Shown: positions 22,660 through 35,162, counted from the first letter of the stretch. The stretch is DNA of 64,000 bases from Cordylochernes scorpioides (GCA_030710605.1 CP092874.1:23263007-23327006); one strand, 5' to 3'. Notes: generated by a model from the sequence alone, not told the origin. Program-made: numbers and translations.

Positions 22660-25600
22660 TGTTGGGTCAGATTTTCCACCAAACAAGGCCCAACAAAGAT
22701 GTAAACATTTACATCATATAAATATATACGCAGTGTCTCGCCGAAGTGTTTGTTACCTAGGTGGAGAACTCCCAGCGATGGCCGACGATGCTCTAACGGC
22801 CCCCCCCCCTTCCCTGACGCAAGGCCTCTCTTGGAAGGATGTACAAAGAGCACATGTACAAATAAAACTGGACAATTGAGGACACCAGACTTCCATGCCG
22901 AAAGCTGGTGCTTGATGGGGAGGAAGACATGGGCGACATCCAGAGGCATCCGTGCTGGGAGCTACTGTACCATATGTACATATATTCCCCTCATTTTAGT
23001 AGTAGTAGGTGACCTAAGGAAAACAATTTGTCATTTAAACATGTAAATCAATAGTTTTTATATACTCGGGATATATATATATATTAATTAATTTCCTAAA
23101 GGAATTAATTTTTAGGGATTAATTTGTTTTATCCAATATACAATTTATTTTCTCGCGCGGTAACACAAACAATTCGTCATATAAACATGTAAATCAATAA
23201 CTTTTATATACTCGGGATATATATATTAATTAATTTCCTAAAGGAATTAATTTTTAGCGATTAATTTGTTTTATCCAATATACAATTTTTTTTCTCGCGC
23301 GGTAACACGGTAAATTGGGGGCGTGGTCATGATGACGTGCGTGTTTTTCTTCCGACGAATAAAAATGCCCATGATCACGTGGGTGTTTGCTTTCGGCGAA
23401 TGAAAATGCCAGCCAATAAAAACTTTGACATGGTCAACGAATGAAAATGAAGAGAGCCTAGGATAAAAAGGGCCTTTTCTTGGCTAAAAGTTAGTTAGAG
23501 AGAGAGCCGCTCAGTGACAGTAGAGATTTATCCAGACGAACCTGGGACGTAGAGGAGACCAGACCTGTCCGCCCTTTCCGAGAGAAGGTAAGCCCCGCCA
23601 TCATGGCCCAGCTCCCCCTTTTAATTTTCAAGTAGAACTAATCCATTTAGATTTTGGATGGGCCCTAAAGGGCTTTAGATACAAGATGGAATGTTAGTAT
23701 TTTTCGTGTCTTGTCCCGTTAGGATAGATGGAGATCCATATTTTCCCTCATACAACGAAGAATTTGAAACCTTATGTCACCTCTAACCTAGATCATTATG
23801 TAAATAGCATGTCTCGCTAGTATAAAATGTCCCCAAAATTTTGCCTAATAAATATCTATATATATATAACTTATACATAGAGTTTTGTTTCCCTTCATAC
23901 ATTTTCATTCTCTAGTTTTATGGTAATACCCCCCACCTAGCACAAATTGTACTGAATATGGACTACCGACTCTGATGGAATAGAGTTGTGTACTGTGTAT
24001 TTGCTGTGATATGTTGACACAGCAACAGTTGCAAAAATACGACTTTATTAGGGCTGCCTTGAGGGTATCTATCTGTTAGGTTCTAATAATATTTGTATCC
24101 TCATGTGAAGAATCTGTCTTTCCCTCACTGTTTGAACAAGATATAGTATGGTTCTTATACTTTTTTGAAGGGAATGTTACTAATAATCAAGTCTCCCATA
24201 AATTGCCGGCCACATGCATTGTCGCGAGTGTCAGTGTTTCAGTGTGTTCCATCATGTCAAACAATATACTATTCATTGATTTAAAATCAATAAGGCCCAT
24301 GTTGCCTTAAACTCATTAGGTTGTTCTCTTACGATTTTATTGAAGACCTTTGTTTTAGATACATTACGATTATTAATGTCAATAGTATAAGTCTATAGTT
24401 TGCTTGTTTTTTATTTGTTAGATTCTGGTATAATCTTTATAAATAGGGTCCCTTCCTTATATGTCCAGGTAGTAATCTAATTGAATGTTTTGTTGAATCT
24501 TTATTATAAAATTAGGGATTAAAGGATATCCGCATGATTAATCAGATCTTTCTACCAATGAAATCTGAACTTGGTACCTCATAATATCTATTTTGGAATA
24601 TTGATTCCAACTTACTATACTTCAATAGAAATATTAAATTGGTCTTCTATATTCAGGATTTTAGTTTCTAATAATAACATGTTCATCTTTATCTGAGATC
24701 CCCCAAAGTCGTTGGATGATCTCAAAGAACGTGACACAAAGAGATGGGCGCGTCACGGACCCCGTTGGACTGTAGAGGCGGCAAAATGGATGGCGATTCC
24801 ATTCCAGCGTCTATCTTTTTGATGGGAGAGCCGTCCACTATTAAGTGTATAGTTTGCTTGTCTTTATATCTTATTTGTTAGACTTCAGGTATAATCTTTA
24901 CAAGTAGGGTCCCTTCTACATATATCCAGGTAGCAAACTAATTCCAATATCTTAACCTCTGCGAAATCTCTATGACCAATAATAAAACTCCGAGGTCGTG
25001 TATATATTTTTTTTTAATAAGGCCCTAGCTTTCGGATATGGTAATCCTTCTACAGGAGAGACGCGATGGTGGTGAATCGTTAGAGGCTATATATATATAT
25101 ATTTACCAAATATATTTGCATCTTACAAATTTTACCAGGAACTATTAACTTCCTGATGTGTACGCTAAGTATCCAGACTATCTATATATCTCTAAACTAA
25201 GGTAAAACTATTATATAATAATTTAACTTATGAAATTTGAACTGGCCATGGAGCAGAGCTATGAAACAAGAGTTACTGTATTAAATATGGGATTTCTGAA
25301 TGCTTGACTATTGTTTGTGTTATTTGGGTTATAAATGCCTTAATATGAATCTATCTGCAGTTGATCTGTAGAAATTGTAGAGATCCGTTGCTATAAATTT
25401 CCGCCATGAAATAGCTCCCAGCGTCTTCAGTGGGTTGCTGAACCACCAGAAGGTGAATCTCTTAAAAGGATAAGTTGAGACAACGAGGAAGGGTCCGCCA
25501 TTTTGTTTCTTTCATAGAAGAAGAAAGGGGGGGGGGGGGGTGGACGTTGGGACCCCACATTCCAAGAAGGATCTGTCAACGGGACTCCCTGACGCTGGGC

Positions 25601-25967
25601 CCCCTTTGGGGAATTCCACCCACGCCTGGCATGGTTGAAAGTCTTACTTGGAGCTGCAACTCTAAAATCCTTCTGTACCTTGTATATTATCTGATATTCC
25701 ATTCTTCCAATTATAGTTTTATATGCTCAAGCTCTACATTGTTTATCTCTATATCAAACGCTTTGCCTATTGTGGTAGAGACCCTGTTGTCAAAATGTTA
25801 CACTTACAGATTTTAATAAGAAACTTTTACTAAGCCACAACATACATTCCGAGGATGGTAGCGCCGTTGTTGTCAAAATGTTACACTTGCAGATTTAAAT
25901 GAGGAAATTTTACTAGGTCACTTCATACATGCTCCGTTCCCATTGGTCTAAAGTCGGGAACGCGACA
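22660..25967 (+). repeat. 3' LTR of G1 (3.3 kb)
   Basis: Nearly identical to 5128-8445. Differences seen include a T/C at 23537 that turns the leader ATG into ACG, microsatellite length changes near 23070-23230, a shorter G-run near 25527, and a C for A near 25875. It ends GACA before the TAAG duplication. Confidence 0.95.
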
Positions 25968-28900
25968 TAAGCGATGTCGGGTCTGGTGTTAACAGCTAGA
26001 AACATTAGCATTCCAAGGGCTTCTTGGTAAGTGTGCTGATCACAATTGTCATCTTCAATATGATTATCCAAATTGATTTCTTTGGAACCTGGTGTTGGAA
26101 CTTCCTTACAAGCTTCCATTCCATATTTCTGCAATATTTGTTGTACATAGTGGCTTTGCTGTAGCGAAATTCCCTCCTTGTCTTGTATGATCTTGATTCC
26201 CAAAAACATGCCTTTACAAGTTACATCCTTTATTTCCAGGTGATGTCTCAATTTATTGATGAATCTGTTTGAGGTGTCTTCAGAATCTGAGACAGTGATA
26301 AAGTCATCCACATATATCCCTACATAGAAGTATTTGTCTTCATTCTTCCATTTAAATAGGCAAGGATCAGATTTAAGTTTTTCCAGTCCACAGTCATGAA
26401 GTACTTGACTGAATTTCTCATACCACGATCATCCGGATTGAGGTAGACCGTAAATACTTTTGTTGAGTTTGCAAACTTTGTTTCTGTCTTGAACAAATCC
26501 AGCAGGTTGTTCCATGAATATTGTGTTTTCAATGTTTCCATATAGATAGGCTGCTTTCACATCAAATAGTTTAATGACTGAATCTTTTGTTGCTGCCATT
26601 GACAAGATAGTCCTGAGGGTGGCATTTTTAATTACAGGGCTGAAACTTTCGTTGTAATCTCTTCCTGGGATTTGGTTGTATCCCATTGCAACAAGTCTAG
26701 TTTTGTAAGTTTTGTTTTCTTGGTCTTTAGATATTTTGAACACCCATTTACTTTGACAACTTTAGCGTTTACAGGTCTAGCTACCAGTTCCCATACTTGA
26801 TGCGAGTACATGTTCTGTATTTCCACAAGCATTGCGTTCTCCCAATGTTTCTTGTCTTCGCATGCGATGGCTTCTTCATAGTCTTTCGGAATGGTTTCAT
26901 TCGTAGTTGCCAGAACGTAGTCATCAAATCTTTTAGGTATTGTTCGAGTTCTTTGTGGTCTGTCTGATCCACCTGACTCTGTCTGTCTGTTGATCATGGT
27001 ATCTGGTGCTGGCTCTTCAATATCAACATCTGATAGAACATGATTGTCCAGTTGTTCATCCTCCTGAATGAATAAATATGTGTCAGTGTCCGTATTATTA
27101 TCACTTTGTTTTTTTTCCGAGATGACATTATTGTTCTCTCTGAAGTGAATGTCTGCGGTTTCAAGAATGACTCTCGCTGTGATATCAAATACTCGATAAG
27201 CTCTTCTGCATCTTGAATAGCCCACAAATATTCCTCTCTTAGATGTCTTTGTGTCTTTGATGATTCTCGAGTTTATAGAAGACTTCACAACCAAATCTCA
27301 TGATGTGAGAGACGGATGGCCTTTTACCTTTCCATTTTTCCATAGGGGTAGTGTCTGGGTCATTGGTTGTGGGAGTTAGATTGTACAGATATGCAGCTGT
27401 ATTCACAGCTTCTGCCCAGAAGTGTAGGGGTAATTGGGAGACTGCCAGAAGTGTTCGGCCTTTGTCTAATAGTGTTCTGTTAGCTCTTTCAACTCTCCCA
27501 TTGCTTCTTGGGGTGTACGGTGTAGTTAGTTCATGTTTAATTCCTTTGGATTCTATGAAGGTTTCAAGGTTTTTATTGATAAATTCTGTTCCGTTATCTG
27601 TTCTAAGTCGTTTTAGTTTTGAGTTTAGCTCGTTTTCTCTCTTTACAATAAACTTCTTCAAAACTTCTGCTGCTGAGAGTTTATCTTTGAGAAATTCTAC
27701 AAATATTCTCCTAAAAAATCCATCTACGATGTTCAAGAAATATTTACTTCCGCCCAAGGAGTTTATTCTCATTGGACCACAGAGATCGACATAAATGGCT
27801 TCAAAGGGGTAGCTTTCCTGATTGCTATCTGTGTGAACATAGGGTACTTTGGTCATTTTTCCCAAGGAGCAAGCATCACATTGATCAAGGGTACCATTTA
27901 TAGAGTTCAAGCCTTTTAGAAGATTGTTCTTCAAAATCAGGTTCAGTTTGTTGTCACTAGGATGTCCTAACCTTCTGTGCCATGCATTCCTAGAATTGTC
28001 CTTTGAAATCAAGCAATGTTCGTTTGGAACATGAGTTGCTTCAGGTAAACGTGATAGGTTCAATGTGTACATGTTACCATCAAAGTTGCCTGTTCCTATT
28101 AGCTTGTCATCAGAAGAGTATATGTATGCTCCTTCAGAGTTCAAAAGAACAGAGTTCCCTCTTCTTACTACGCTTGGAATGGAAATTAGATTTCCTTTCA
28201 GGTGTGGTACATGGAGGACATTATGCAGGGTTACAGCGTTGTTAAGTTTGTCCTTACCTTGTACAGTAGCTTGGATTAATCCTGATGAGGCAGATTCGAT
28301 GTGTCTCCCTTCTTCCGCCACTCTTATGCTTCTTCTCTCCTCCGTCTTGTGCTCGATCCATTCACCATGGGAAGTCATGTGGCTTGTGCACGCAGAATCA
28401 ATTATCCACACGTCCTGAGTCGTCGGGCGTTCCTCCCTTGTGATTACATGTAGTGCGTATTCTGAAGTGGAGTTTCTTCGTTGGGATGATTCCTCCGTTC
28501 GTTCTTGGATTGCTGATCTGGCTGTGTCTTTGTTTTGTTTTGGTCCTTTATGGTAGTTCCTTGTACTGGCCATGTTATTTTTGTTTGTTGTATTCTTTTG
28601 ATTTCCTTTGTTGTTAGGGTTAAACCAACAGTCTTTCTTGAAATGTCCTTTTCTTTTGCAAATGAAGCATGATTTTTCTTTAAATTGGTTGCCTGATGAT
28701 CTGAAAGCATTTTCATGATTTTTGCTTCTGTCCTGTCTTTTCTTCTCGAAATCCAGTAGAGTTTGTCTCAAGTCTGGTAAGGAGATTCCTCTGTTTATTG
28801 ACAGTGCTGCTGCGATCGTGTCAAAGTTAGGTGTGAGTCCTTCAACAATGTATCGTACAAGTTCTCTTTCTGTTACAGTCTTTCCTAGCTGGGTGATCTC

Positions 28901-29299
28901 TTGTGCCAGTTTCTGTGCTCGTACAATATACATGTTAACATTTTCATTTGGGTTCAATTTTAGTCTGGCTAGATCCAACATTAGGTCTATCCTTTTATTT
29001 TCTAGAGATCCTTCAAACCTTTTCTTTATGTCGTACCAAATTCTTTTGGCCCTTTTATCGCCTCGAAAGATGATTGTTAAGTCATCCGAAAGTGACAATA
29101 TTATTAGGCTGTATGCTTCCCGATTCTTTTTCTTCCAAATATCATATTCTAGTTTATTATTTGTTAAGTCTGGCTCGTCATTAACAATTACGTCCTCGAA
29201 GAGATCTTTTGAATCTAGAATTGCTTCCATTTTCATGGACCACGTTGTATAGTTATTTTCTGTTAACTGTTCGATTTTTGCTAAGTTATATGTATCCAT
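25968..29299 (-). pseudogene. Copia A Gag-Pol, upstream part (broken)
   Basis: Starts MDTYNLAKIEQLTENNYTTW at 29299, a Copia Gag head. CCHC knuckle CFICKRKGHFKKDC; protease motif DSACT in place of the usual DSG; integrase with WHRRLGH, CDAC and the DDE residues in YVDLCGP, LRTDNGTEF and NGRVERANRTL. A frameshift near 27280 and another near 26745 interrupt it. RT motifs FDVKAAYLYG and YVDDF follow, with one TGA stop near 26427 between GLPQSG and SWYEKF. It ends at RPDIAY where G1 was inserted; the rest is at 4511-5127. Confidence 0.92.
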
Positions 29300-29403
29300 T
29301 TTTATTCAACTTTTTATTTCTAAATTGGCGGTTAGTCCAATTATTCAATTTCTTTTTGATATAAATGGATCAATTGGCGGTTAGTCCAATTCGCGCGCCC
29401 AAA

Positions 29404-29419
29404 CCACGCTCTGCTACCA
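29404..29419 (-). other. Primer-binding site of Copia A
   Basis: On the minus strand TGGTAGCAGAGCGTGG follows the LTR. Its first 11 bases complement the 3' end of initiator tRNA-Met (CTCTGCTACCA). This differs from the half-tRNA site of Copia B. Copia C has the same sequence at 45212-45227. Confidence 0.75.
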
Positions 29420-29422
29420 AAT

Positions 29423-29685
29423 TGATATAGGCTTAGCAAAATACGATGTTTATTCTTAAGGATTTCTAGTTGTTTTTGTACTCACTTATGTTGTAGTTAC
29501 GAGGACATTCCTTTAGATATAAACAAATATATATTTATTTAAGGAACGACTTGTTCCATTACATATATTGTTAAGACAAGTTAGCGGTAAACAATAACAG
29601 CAAGTTTGAAGGTGTAAGTTGGAAGTAGTGACGTCATAGTAATGACGTAGCATCGATGATGATTAAAGTCAAAGAATACGTAACA
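29423..29685 (-). repeat. LTR (5', upstream) of Copia A
   Basis: 263 bp, matching 4239-4501 with a handful of differences, followed by the CACTT duplication at 29686-29690. Confidence 0.95.
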
Positions 29686-29690
29686 CACTT

Positions 29691-30608
29691 TAAAAAAAAA
29701 TCTCTAATAATGTTGGAGGAAATGGTAAAAACATTAAGTATAATAGAATTATAAATGCAGAAAAAATATCTGTAATTATAAAAGTTCTATTTATAATGAG
29801 ATCTAACTCTCCATATCAGAGTATAATATTAAGAGTGACTCCTAAAGTTTATCAAATTTAAAAAGAAAAATGGGTAATGAGATATAAACCTATTTTTTTT
29901 AGAGATGTTATATATATACACAAGACAGAATATTTGTAAAACGATGCCAAATAGTTTTGAATTTAATTTGAATCACAAAACAAAACTCTGTCAAAGCATT
30001 AAAATATGTAAGATATGCGGTGTACAGGGTAACCACAACTGTACTGAAACAACAAATTGTCACAATCATTTTAAACACCCTAAATTAAAAACTATTTTAT
30101 ACAAACCATAAATCAATTTCAAGTAAATGTCCGATTGCAAACCTCAAATAGACAGATTTATACAAAGGACACAATATTCACAAATACACGGGAAATCATG
30201 TATCAAATATAATTTAAAGTTTAATATTAAGTATATTAATATTCTATATGATTGAAAATGTGATATGTGTTCAACAAAATGTAAGAAAAGGTTTTACTGC
30301 TATAAATGAACTATAACATGTTTATTTTTGCATCCAAATAATATTTTTTTACACATTATAACACTTATGACACAATATCCATACATCACAGAAAAAGGTA
30401 ATGCTGGCCTAGGTAAACTACCCAAAAATATCTAATTATATATAAAAAAGTAGAATTTATATATCCCTATTAGAGATTAAAGAAAAAAAAAATTACTTAC
30501 ATTTCCCCAGTTCATAACTTTTTTTTCCATCGCCAAGCCTCCCGTTTCCTTCTCTGCTCCCCCTGGTGGCCGCTTCCTTGACCACTCTCTAAGACTGACT
30601 GACCCCCA
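29691..30608. other. AT-rich flank with a possible zinc-knuckle fragment
   Basis: No intact gene. The plus frame 29905-30111 holds CKICGVQGNHNCTETTNC, which could be a decayed CCHC/CCHH knuckle from a non-LTR Gag, but the flanking frames are closed and the call is weak. Rejoined fragments such as VLFIMRSNSPYQSIILRVTP near 29790 suggest an old degraded coding sequence I cannot identify. Confidence 0.3.
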
Positions 30609-30609
30609 C

Positions 30610-31105
30610 TGTAACTGACCCTTTCCCCAGGGTGACCAAAAAATCATCATGAGAGAAAAAATAATAATAAATCTTTATCTGGTCACCCTCTGTGATAAAA
30701 AAATTAATAATAATAATATACCTGTAGAGGCCACTTCTGGGGCCTCCACAAAGTTCACCCACAGTATCAATGGAAAGCTGGTGGACAATGAAGAAGCTGC
30801 CTCGACAAGAAAGAAGTGGACTTCGAGCATTCTTCATTGTAAAACCAGCCCATCTCTTCACCTCCTTTTTATTTCTAATTTTGTATATAAATTATAATAA
30901 ATTTCCTTTTTCTTTTAAATAAGCAGCTATTTGGTTTTTTTTATATTTTAAAATAATATTTGGAATAATAATTTTTATTATAATTTTTATTTTTTTTATT
31001 TTTCAAAATTTTCTTTTTTTTTTATCACAGAGGGTGACCAGATGAAGATTTATTATTAATTTTAATTTTATTTTTTTTTCGGTCACCCTGGGGAGAAAAA
31101 GTTGG
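30610..31105. repeat. Foldback (inverted-repeat) element
   Basis: The arm at about 30612-30704 (CCCAGGGTGACC ... GGTCACCCTCTGTG) is inverted at about 31021-31099 (CACAGAGGGTGACC ... GGTCACCCTGGGG). Each arm is itself bounded by GGGTGACC and GGTCACCC, so arms can fold alone or together. The 320-bp centre is partly GC-rich and has no transposase. It is probably a non-autonomous DNA transposon of unknown family. Confidence 0.65.
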
Positions 31106-31479
31106 TCAGAGCCAGTTTTTAGAGCAGAGATAAGAGAGAAAAGCTCGTGAAAAAAAATCAACCAAAAATGTAGTTCTACAAGATTTTAGTGGAAGGAATC
31201 TCCTAGCCATCCAACTGAAGCACTAAGTTAAGTATCTTTCAATAATGATTTTTTTTAACAGGTATATCCATGTAAATTTTCTCACAACCTATCCTCATTG
31301 CATATTTTATTTATTTTTATTTCTTATCTTTGTGTTTTTTTTCTTTTTTGTCTTAAGAGATAAATAAATATATTGTAGTCTTAATCCAATTTTCGCGATG
31401 TGAAACCCGTTGTTTAACCCTTTCTGAATTTTGATTAGTAAATTCTGGTTCAATCCCCAATTGGGCAGCCTCTTTATTA

Positions 31480-32681
31480 TTTCTATCTCCTCAGGTGCAC
31501 ATAATTGAAAAATGAGACGAGCCACAGTTGCAGCACCTAACCCTTGTTCTGCAATATCTAGCAAGATGGCGTCCCCTTAAGCATTTGAAGCAAACCTTCT
31601 TTTCACTGATGATTTTTCTTTTTTTCTTCTAAAGACATCTTTTTAGCGGCAAAACAATTTTGACTCGCATGCTTTTTCTCACAAAATATACATCCGCCTA
31701 ATTCTGTTTGTTGTAATCCGTCACCGTTGGAATATCATTTTTCTTCTTATAAAATCCTTTCCTTCTCTCTTGGTCGGAAGTTTCAGCACTTTGGAAACCG
31801 CCTTTAGCTAACTGGATATTCTGTTGAATCAAAATCTCCCTTTCCAAAAAGTCCATCAGTTGATCCAGTCTCGTCTGATGTTCAACATCAAGCTTGATGA
31901 ACTGAGATCTTCTCTGCCACGCTAGCAATAGTTCGTCAGATAGACACAATTCCACTAAGGGATACAGCCATGTGTCCGGGCTTGCACTTTCCAAATTCAA
32001 ACTTTTTAAAGAACCAAGATAAGATTGAATTCTATAATATAGTTCATGAAAAGATAATTTTTTCTTTTCGCTAGCACTATCGATGACCAACTTGAGCAGT
32101 TCTCTCACATATACTTGTAACAACAAATCAGGATTAGCATAACGCCTTCTTAAAGTATCAATCGCCTTAGAATAATTTTCCTCAGTAAGCGGATAAATGG
32201 ATACGATTTTATAGGCCTCAGTGTCTACACTCAGACTTTGAAGCAAATAATAGAACTTGTCGCTATCCTTTAGTCTAATATCAAGATGAATTTTCTCAAA
32301 TTGAGCCCAAAAAGTTAACCAATCTATCAAATTACCACTAAACTTCGGTAATTCAATGGTGGGAAGCCTTATTTTCTCTGTAGTATCCAGAAAAGAATCT
32401 TGAACTACAACCTTTTTTGCAACTTGTTTTTGAGCATCTTCATATGCGACAATTGCTTCAATTATGATTTCTTGATAATGCGCACAATCATCCATTTCCT
32501 TTTCGAGATCCGCTTCATCATCTTCTGCCAAAATGTCGATTATCTCTTTATCAGACAACAGCAGTACTTTCTGTACATCCTGAATTATTCTTACTCCAAC
32601 TGTTGCCTTAGAATAATCCTTGGATTCACTTCCCAAATTAGAAATAATTTCCTTGTGAATTTTTGTAACTTGACTTCTCAA
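31480..32681 (-). pseudogene. BEL/Pao Gag (DUF1759 type), truncated element
   Basis: An open frame of 327 codons from 32681 carries RLPTIELPKFSGNLIDWLTF and FEKIHLDIRL, the hallmark of BEL/Pao Gag (DUF1759), then YLLQSLSVDTEAYKIV and TLRRRYANPD. After a frameshift in an A-run near 31630 the knuckles CIFCEKKHASQNC, CFKCLRGRHLARYC and CCNCGSSHFSIMC follow, to about 31500. No protease, RT or integrase follows; the element is truncated on the left. Its LTR and primer site lie just upstream (32847-33283). Confidence 0.88.
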
Positions 32682-32846
32682 GGGCTCGCTTCTTGATACA
32701 TAATCTTAGAGCCATTGTATCCTTTCAACTTCTTGTTCTTGAACTTTAGCCTTTTGACTTTAACTTTACTTCACGTTAAACTTTAGTTACACTTTAAACT
32801 TCACTTCCAGATATCTCCGATAAACAATAATCCACTTGAGCAGAAT

Positions 32847-32864
32847 CACGTCCGGGGTTCACCA
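32847..32864 (-). other. Primer-binding site of the truncated BEL element
   Basis: On the minus strand TGGTGAACCCCGGACGTG begins five bases after the LTR end. Position and the TGG start fit a tRNA 3'-end complement; I did not assign the tRNA. Confidence 0.6.
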
Positions 32865-32869
32865 AAAAA

Positions 32870-33283
32870 TGTTAGGTAGCGGAACGAGAATACTAGGAAG
32901 GTCCGCCACCTTCTGATAACAATTTAAGTGTCCTGTCCAAGTGCTGGAAAAATGGGAGATAAACTTCGTAAAATTATTTAATAGGCTCACTACTTGATTG
33001 CCCTAATATTTCTAAGAAGTAAAGTTAAACAATTAAAACAGTCAAAGTTAAAAGGAACCAAACAAGGACAGCGGCAATCCCAGCCGTCGTCTCGAAGCGC
33101 GCAAAGCTCCGTCTTCTTGTGGACACACACCGGCACCTGATGCTATCCTAGTTTTTATAGGAAACGCGCTGTACCTAATTTTTTAATCTGTGGAAGCCGA
33201 TTTACATAGATCTTTTTCCCAAAGCCTAGTTTGCATAGTCTTCTTTCTTTTAATCTTGTAAAATTTGCCTAGGCTTTCCAACA
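32870..33283 (-). repeat. 5' LTR of the truncated BEL/Pao element
   Basis: About 414 bp bounded by TGTTAGGTAG and GCTTTCCAACA (plus-strand view), placed directly upstream of the primer site and Gag. A TATA-like CCTATAAAAAC occurs on the minus strand near 33160. No partner LTR is in the window. Confidence 0.7.
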
Positions 33284-33652
33284 GCTATATTCTTCAATTA
33301 GAATGAAATATTATTTAATAGATTAAATATTTTAATGTCTGCAGAGGTAATATTTAATTATATTACTGAAAAGAAACACATTACCAGTAAATTTATTTGT
33401 TACAATTATTTATGTTCCTAAAATATGTATTAATGCCATTTTGTCACTGATACTAAAAGTTAATCATGAAAATAAAATAAAAACACAATGGTTTCAATTA
33501 ATATCATTAATTTATATTACAAGGCTATTTTTTAAAAATATTATTTTAGCGAGTTAGATGATTACCTAATCATCTGACTTTAATTCAACACTTCCTTTAA
33601 TTCAACCGAAAGCTCTGATCCCTTGGGGTGTTGAATTAAAGAGGTTCGACTG
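33284..33652. repeat. Pogo/Tigger-like element end
   Basis: The right end, GGTGTTGAATTAAAGAGGTTCGACTG followed by TA, is a pogo/Tigger-type terminus, and the 370-bp body is similar to 34434-34725. It is non-coding. Its left end is unclear because the LTR of the BEL element abuts it. Confidence 0.55.
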
Positions 33653-33660
33653 TATATATA

Positions 33661-34725
33661 CAGTATAACCTCGTTAATTCGACACTCTACCTTAATTCGA
33701 CCATATTCTGATGTCCCGACCTCCGGCCTATCAAATAACAAACCGTAATTCGACAGTATCGATAATACGACACTTCCGATAGTTAGACCATTTAAAAATT
33801 CAAATTTCGACAGTTGAATGTTTTTTACATACAACTTTACCGCTAAACGGTATTACGGCGGCGACGATCGGCGGGCGCCGATAGGATTGCGCCTGCGCAC
33901 TTTTGGTTTCTGTTAGTTTAAGTTTCACTTTGCAGTGCCGTTGCGCAATGTCGCAAGTAATATTTTTTTTTTTACGCCGAAATTTAGGCTTTGTGCACCA
34001 ATTATTAATATTATTTTCTTTTTAATTTTCAGCATTGAAATATTTTAGTTATTTTAAAATTTGCAAATAATTTATTTTTTAATAAATAAACCTTCATAAA
34101 ATGTAGCCACAATTATTATGATAACATTTTATTTCAATATTCCATTTCCATGTTATTATAAAATATTTAAACACAAAATCAATAAAACCTGCAGCAGCAG
34201 TGGATGCCTTTAATACAATAAAAGCTCTTTGTTATTTAAAACACATTCCAGAGGAAGAAAGACATGCATGTTTTTTTTTTAAATAGGCTATCTGGAATAC
34301 ATTTTGAATAGGATTTCAGTGAAAAAGCAGACATTTATAAAGGAATTTTTAAAAAGATATATATATTCATTATTATTTTAAAATATTATTTTTTAATTTT
34401 CTTTTTATTTTCCATATTTATTTCCTTTCAACTGCTATATTCTTCAATTAGAATAAATTTTATTTGTAATTATTTATGCTTCAAAAATATGTATTATTGC
34501 CATTTTGTCCCTGATACTTAATCATCAAAATAAAAAAATAAATACAAAAAAGTACATACAATGGTTTCAATTAATATCATTAATTTATATTACAAAGCAA
34601 TTTTTCAAAAATGTTATTTTCGTGAGTTAGATGATTAGCTAATCATCTAACCTTAATTCAACACTTCCTTTAATTCAACCGAAAGCTCTGATCACTTGGG
34701 GTGTTGAATTAAAGAGGTTTGACTG
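33661..34725. mobile_element. Pogo/Tigger-like non-autonomous DNA transposon
   Basis: A 1,065-bp element begins CAGTATAACCTCGTTAATTC and ends with the inverted-type GAATTAAAGAGGTTTGACTG, flanked by TA on both sides, as in pogo-group elements. Terminal blocks contain repeated TTAATTCGAC/TTAATTCAAC words. There is no transposase ORF. It includes a short GC-rich patch at 33840-33900 with GGCGGGCGCC. Confidence 0.65.
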
Positions 34726-34931
34726 TATGTAAAAAAGATCGTCGAACTCAAATGCAAAGAACCAATCTGCAAAGATCATTCTATTGAAATATGCTTGAAT
34801 TGTGCACCTAATCTTGAATAAAATATTTTAGATAACATTTTTTAGAATACATATAGAAAATTTTAGATAGAAAGAGTTTCTTGTACATTTTCATTTCATT
34901 TTGTTTAGAGCTCTGTTTATTCGAAAAAAAC

Positions 34932-35140
34932 TGTTGACTTTGCTTAGTATTATTAATGAAACTGATTCCAATAATTATTAATTAAACATTATATTTATTG
35001 ATTAACAAGAGAGATAACAAAATATAAAAGGGAAACTTATATTGAAAACAAAGGAACTCTTTTTTCTTGTTTTTTAGCGCCTATTTACCTGTGAGCTTAC
35101 ACACACTCTGTGGTAACAAATAATTAAAATATGTACAACA
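34932..35140 (-). repeat. 3' LTR of Copia C
   Basis: 209 bp, TGTTGACTTTG...ATGTACAACA on the plus strand. The purine-rich CACAGGGGAGCGTG (minus strand, 35141-35154) abuts it as polypurine tract. Confidence 0.9.
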
Positions 35141-35162
35141 CACGCTCCCCTGTGTGTAAGCC

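Larger units (their letters stand above)
5128..25967 (+). mobile_element. Giant non-coding LTR element G1
   Basis: A 20,840-bp element with LTRs of 3,318 bp (5128-8445) and 3,308 bp (22660-25967), TG...CA termini, a 4-bp TSD (TAAG), a primer-binding site after the left LTR and a purine tract before the right LTR. Without nested Copia B it is about 16.2 kb. The LTRs differ by about a dozen substitutions plus homopolymer changes, so insertion was recent. No Gag, protease, RT, RNase H or integrase motif belongs to it; the only coding-like remains are a dead Penelope fragment and one short conserved exon. It resembles a large retrotransposon derivative mobilised in trans. G2 (45751-63322) is a relative. 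Confidence 0.93.
4239..29685 (-). mobile_element. Copia element A, split by giant element G1
   Basis: Two 263-bp LTRs (4239-4501 and 29423-29685) with TG...CA ends are flanked by the 5-bp duplication CACTT (4234-4238 and 29686-29690). Pol reads on the minus strand from 29299 to 25972 and resumes at 5127 to 4511. Removing 5128-25967 plus one TAAG duplication gives a native element of about 4.6 kb and restores the reading frame across the junction (RPDIAY followed by ITSKLSQY). Two frameshifts, two nonsense changes and several LTR mismatches mark it as the oldest layer of this stack. Confidence 0.95.

Noticed and set aside
29905..30111. Small zinc-finger gene
   Set aside because: Only one knuckle-like motif, closed frames on both sides, AT-rich context. 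Kept as a weak fragment only.
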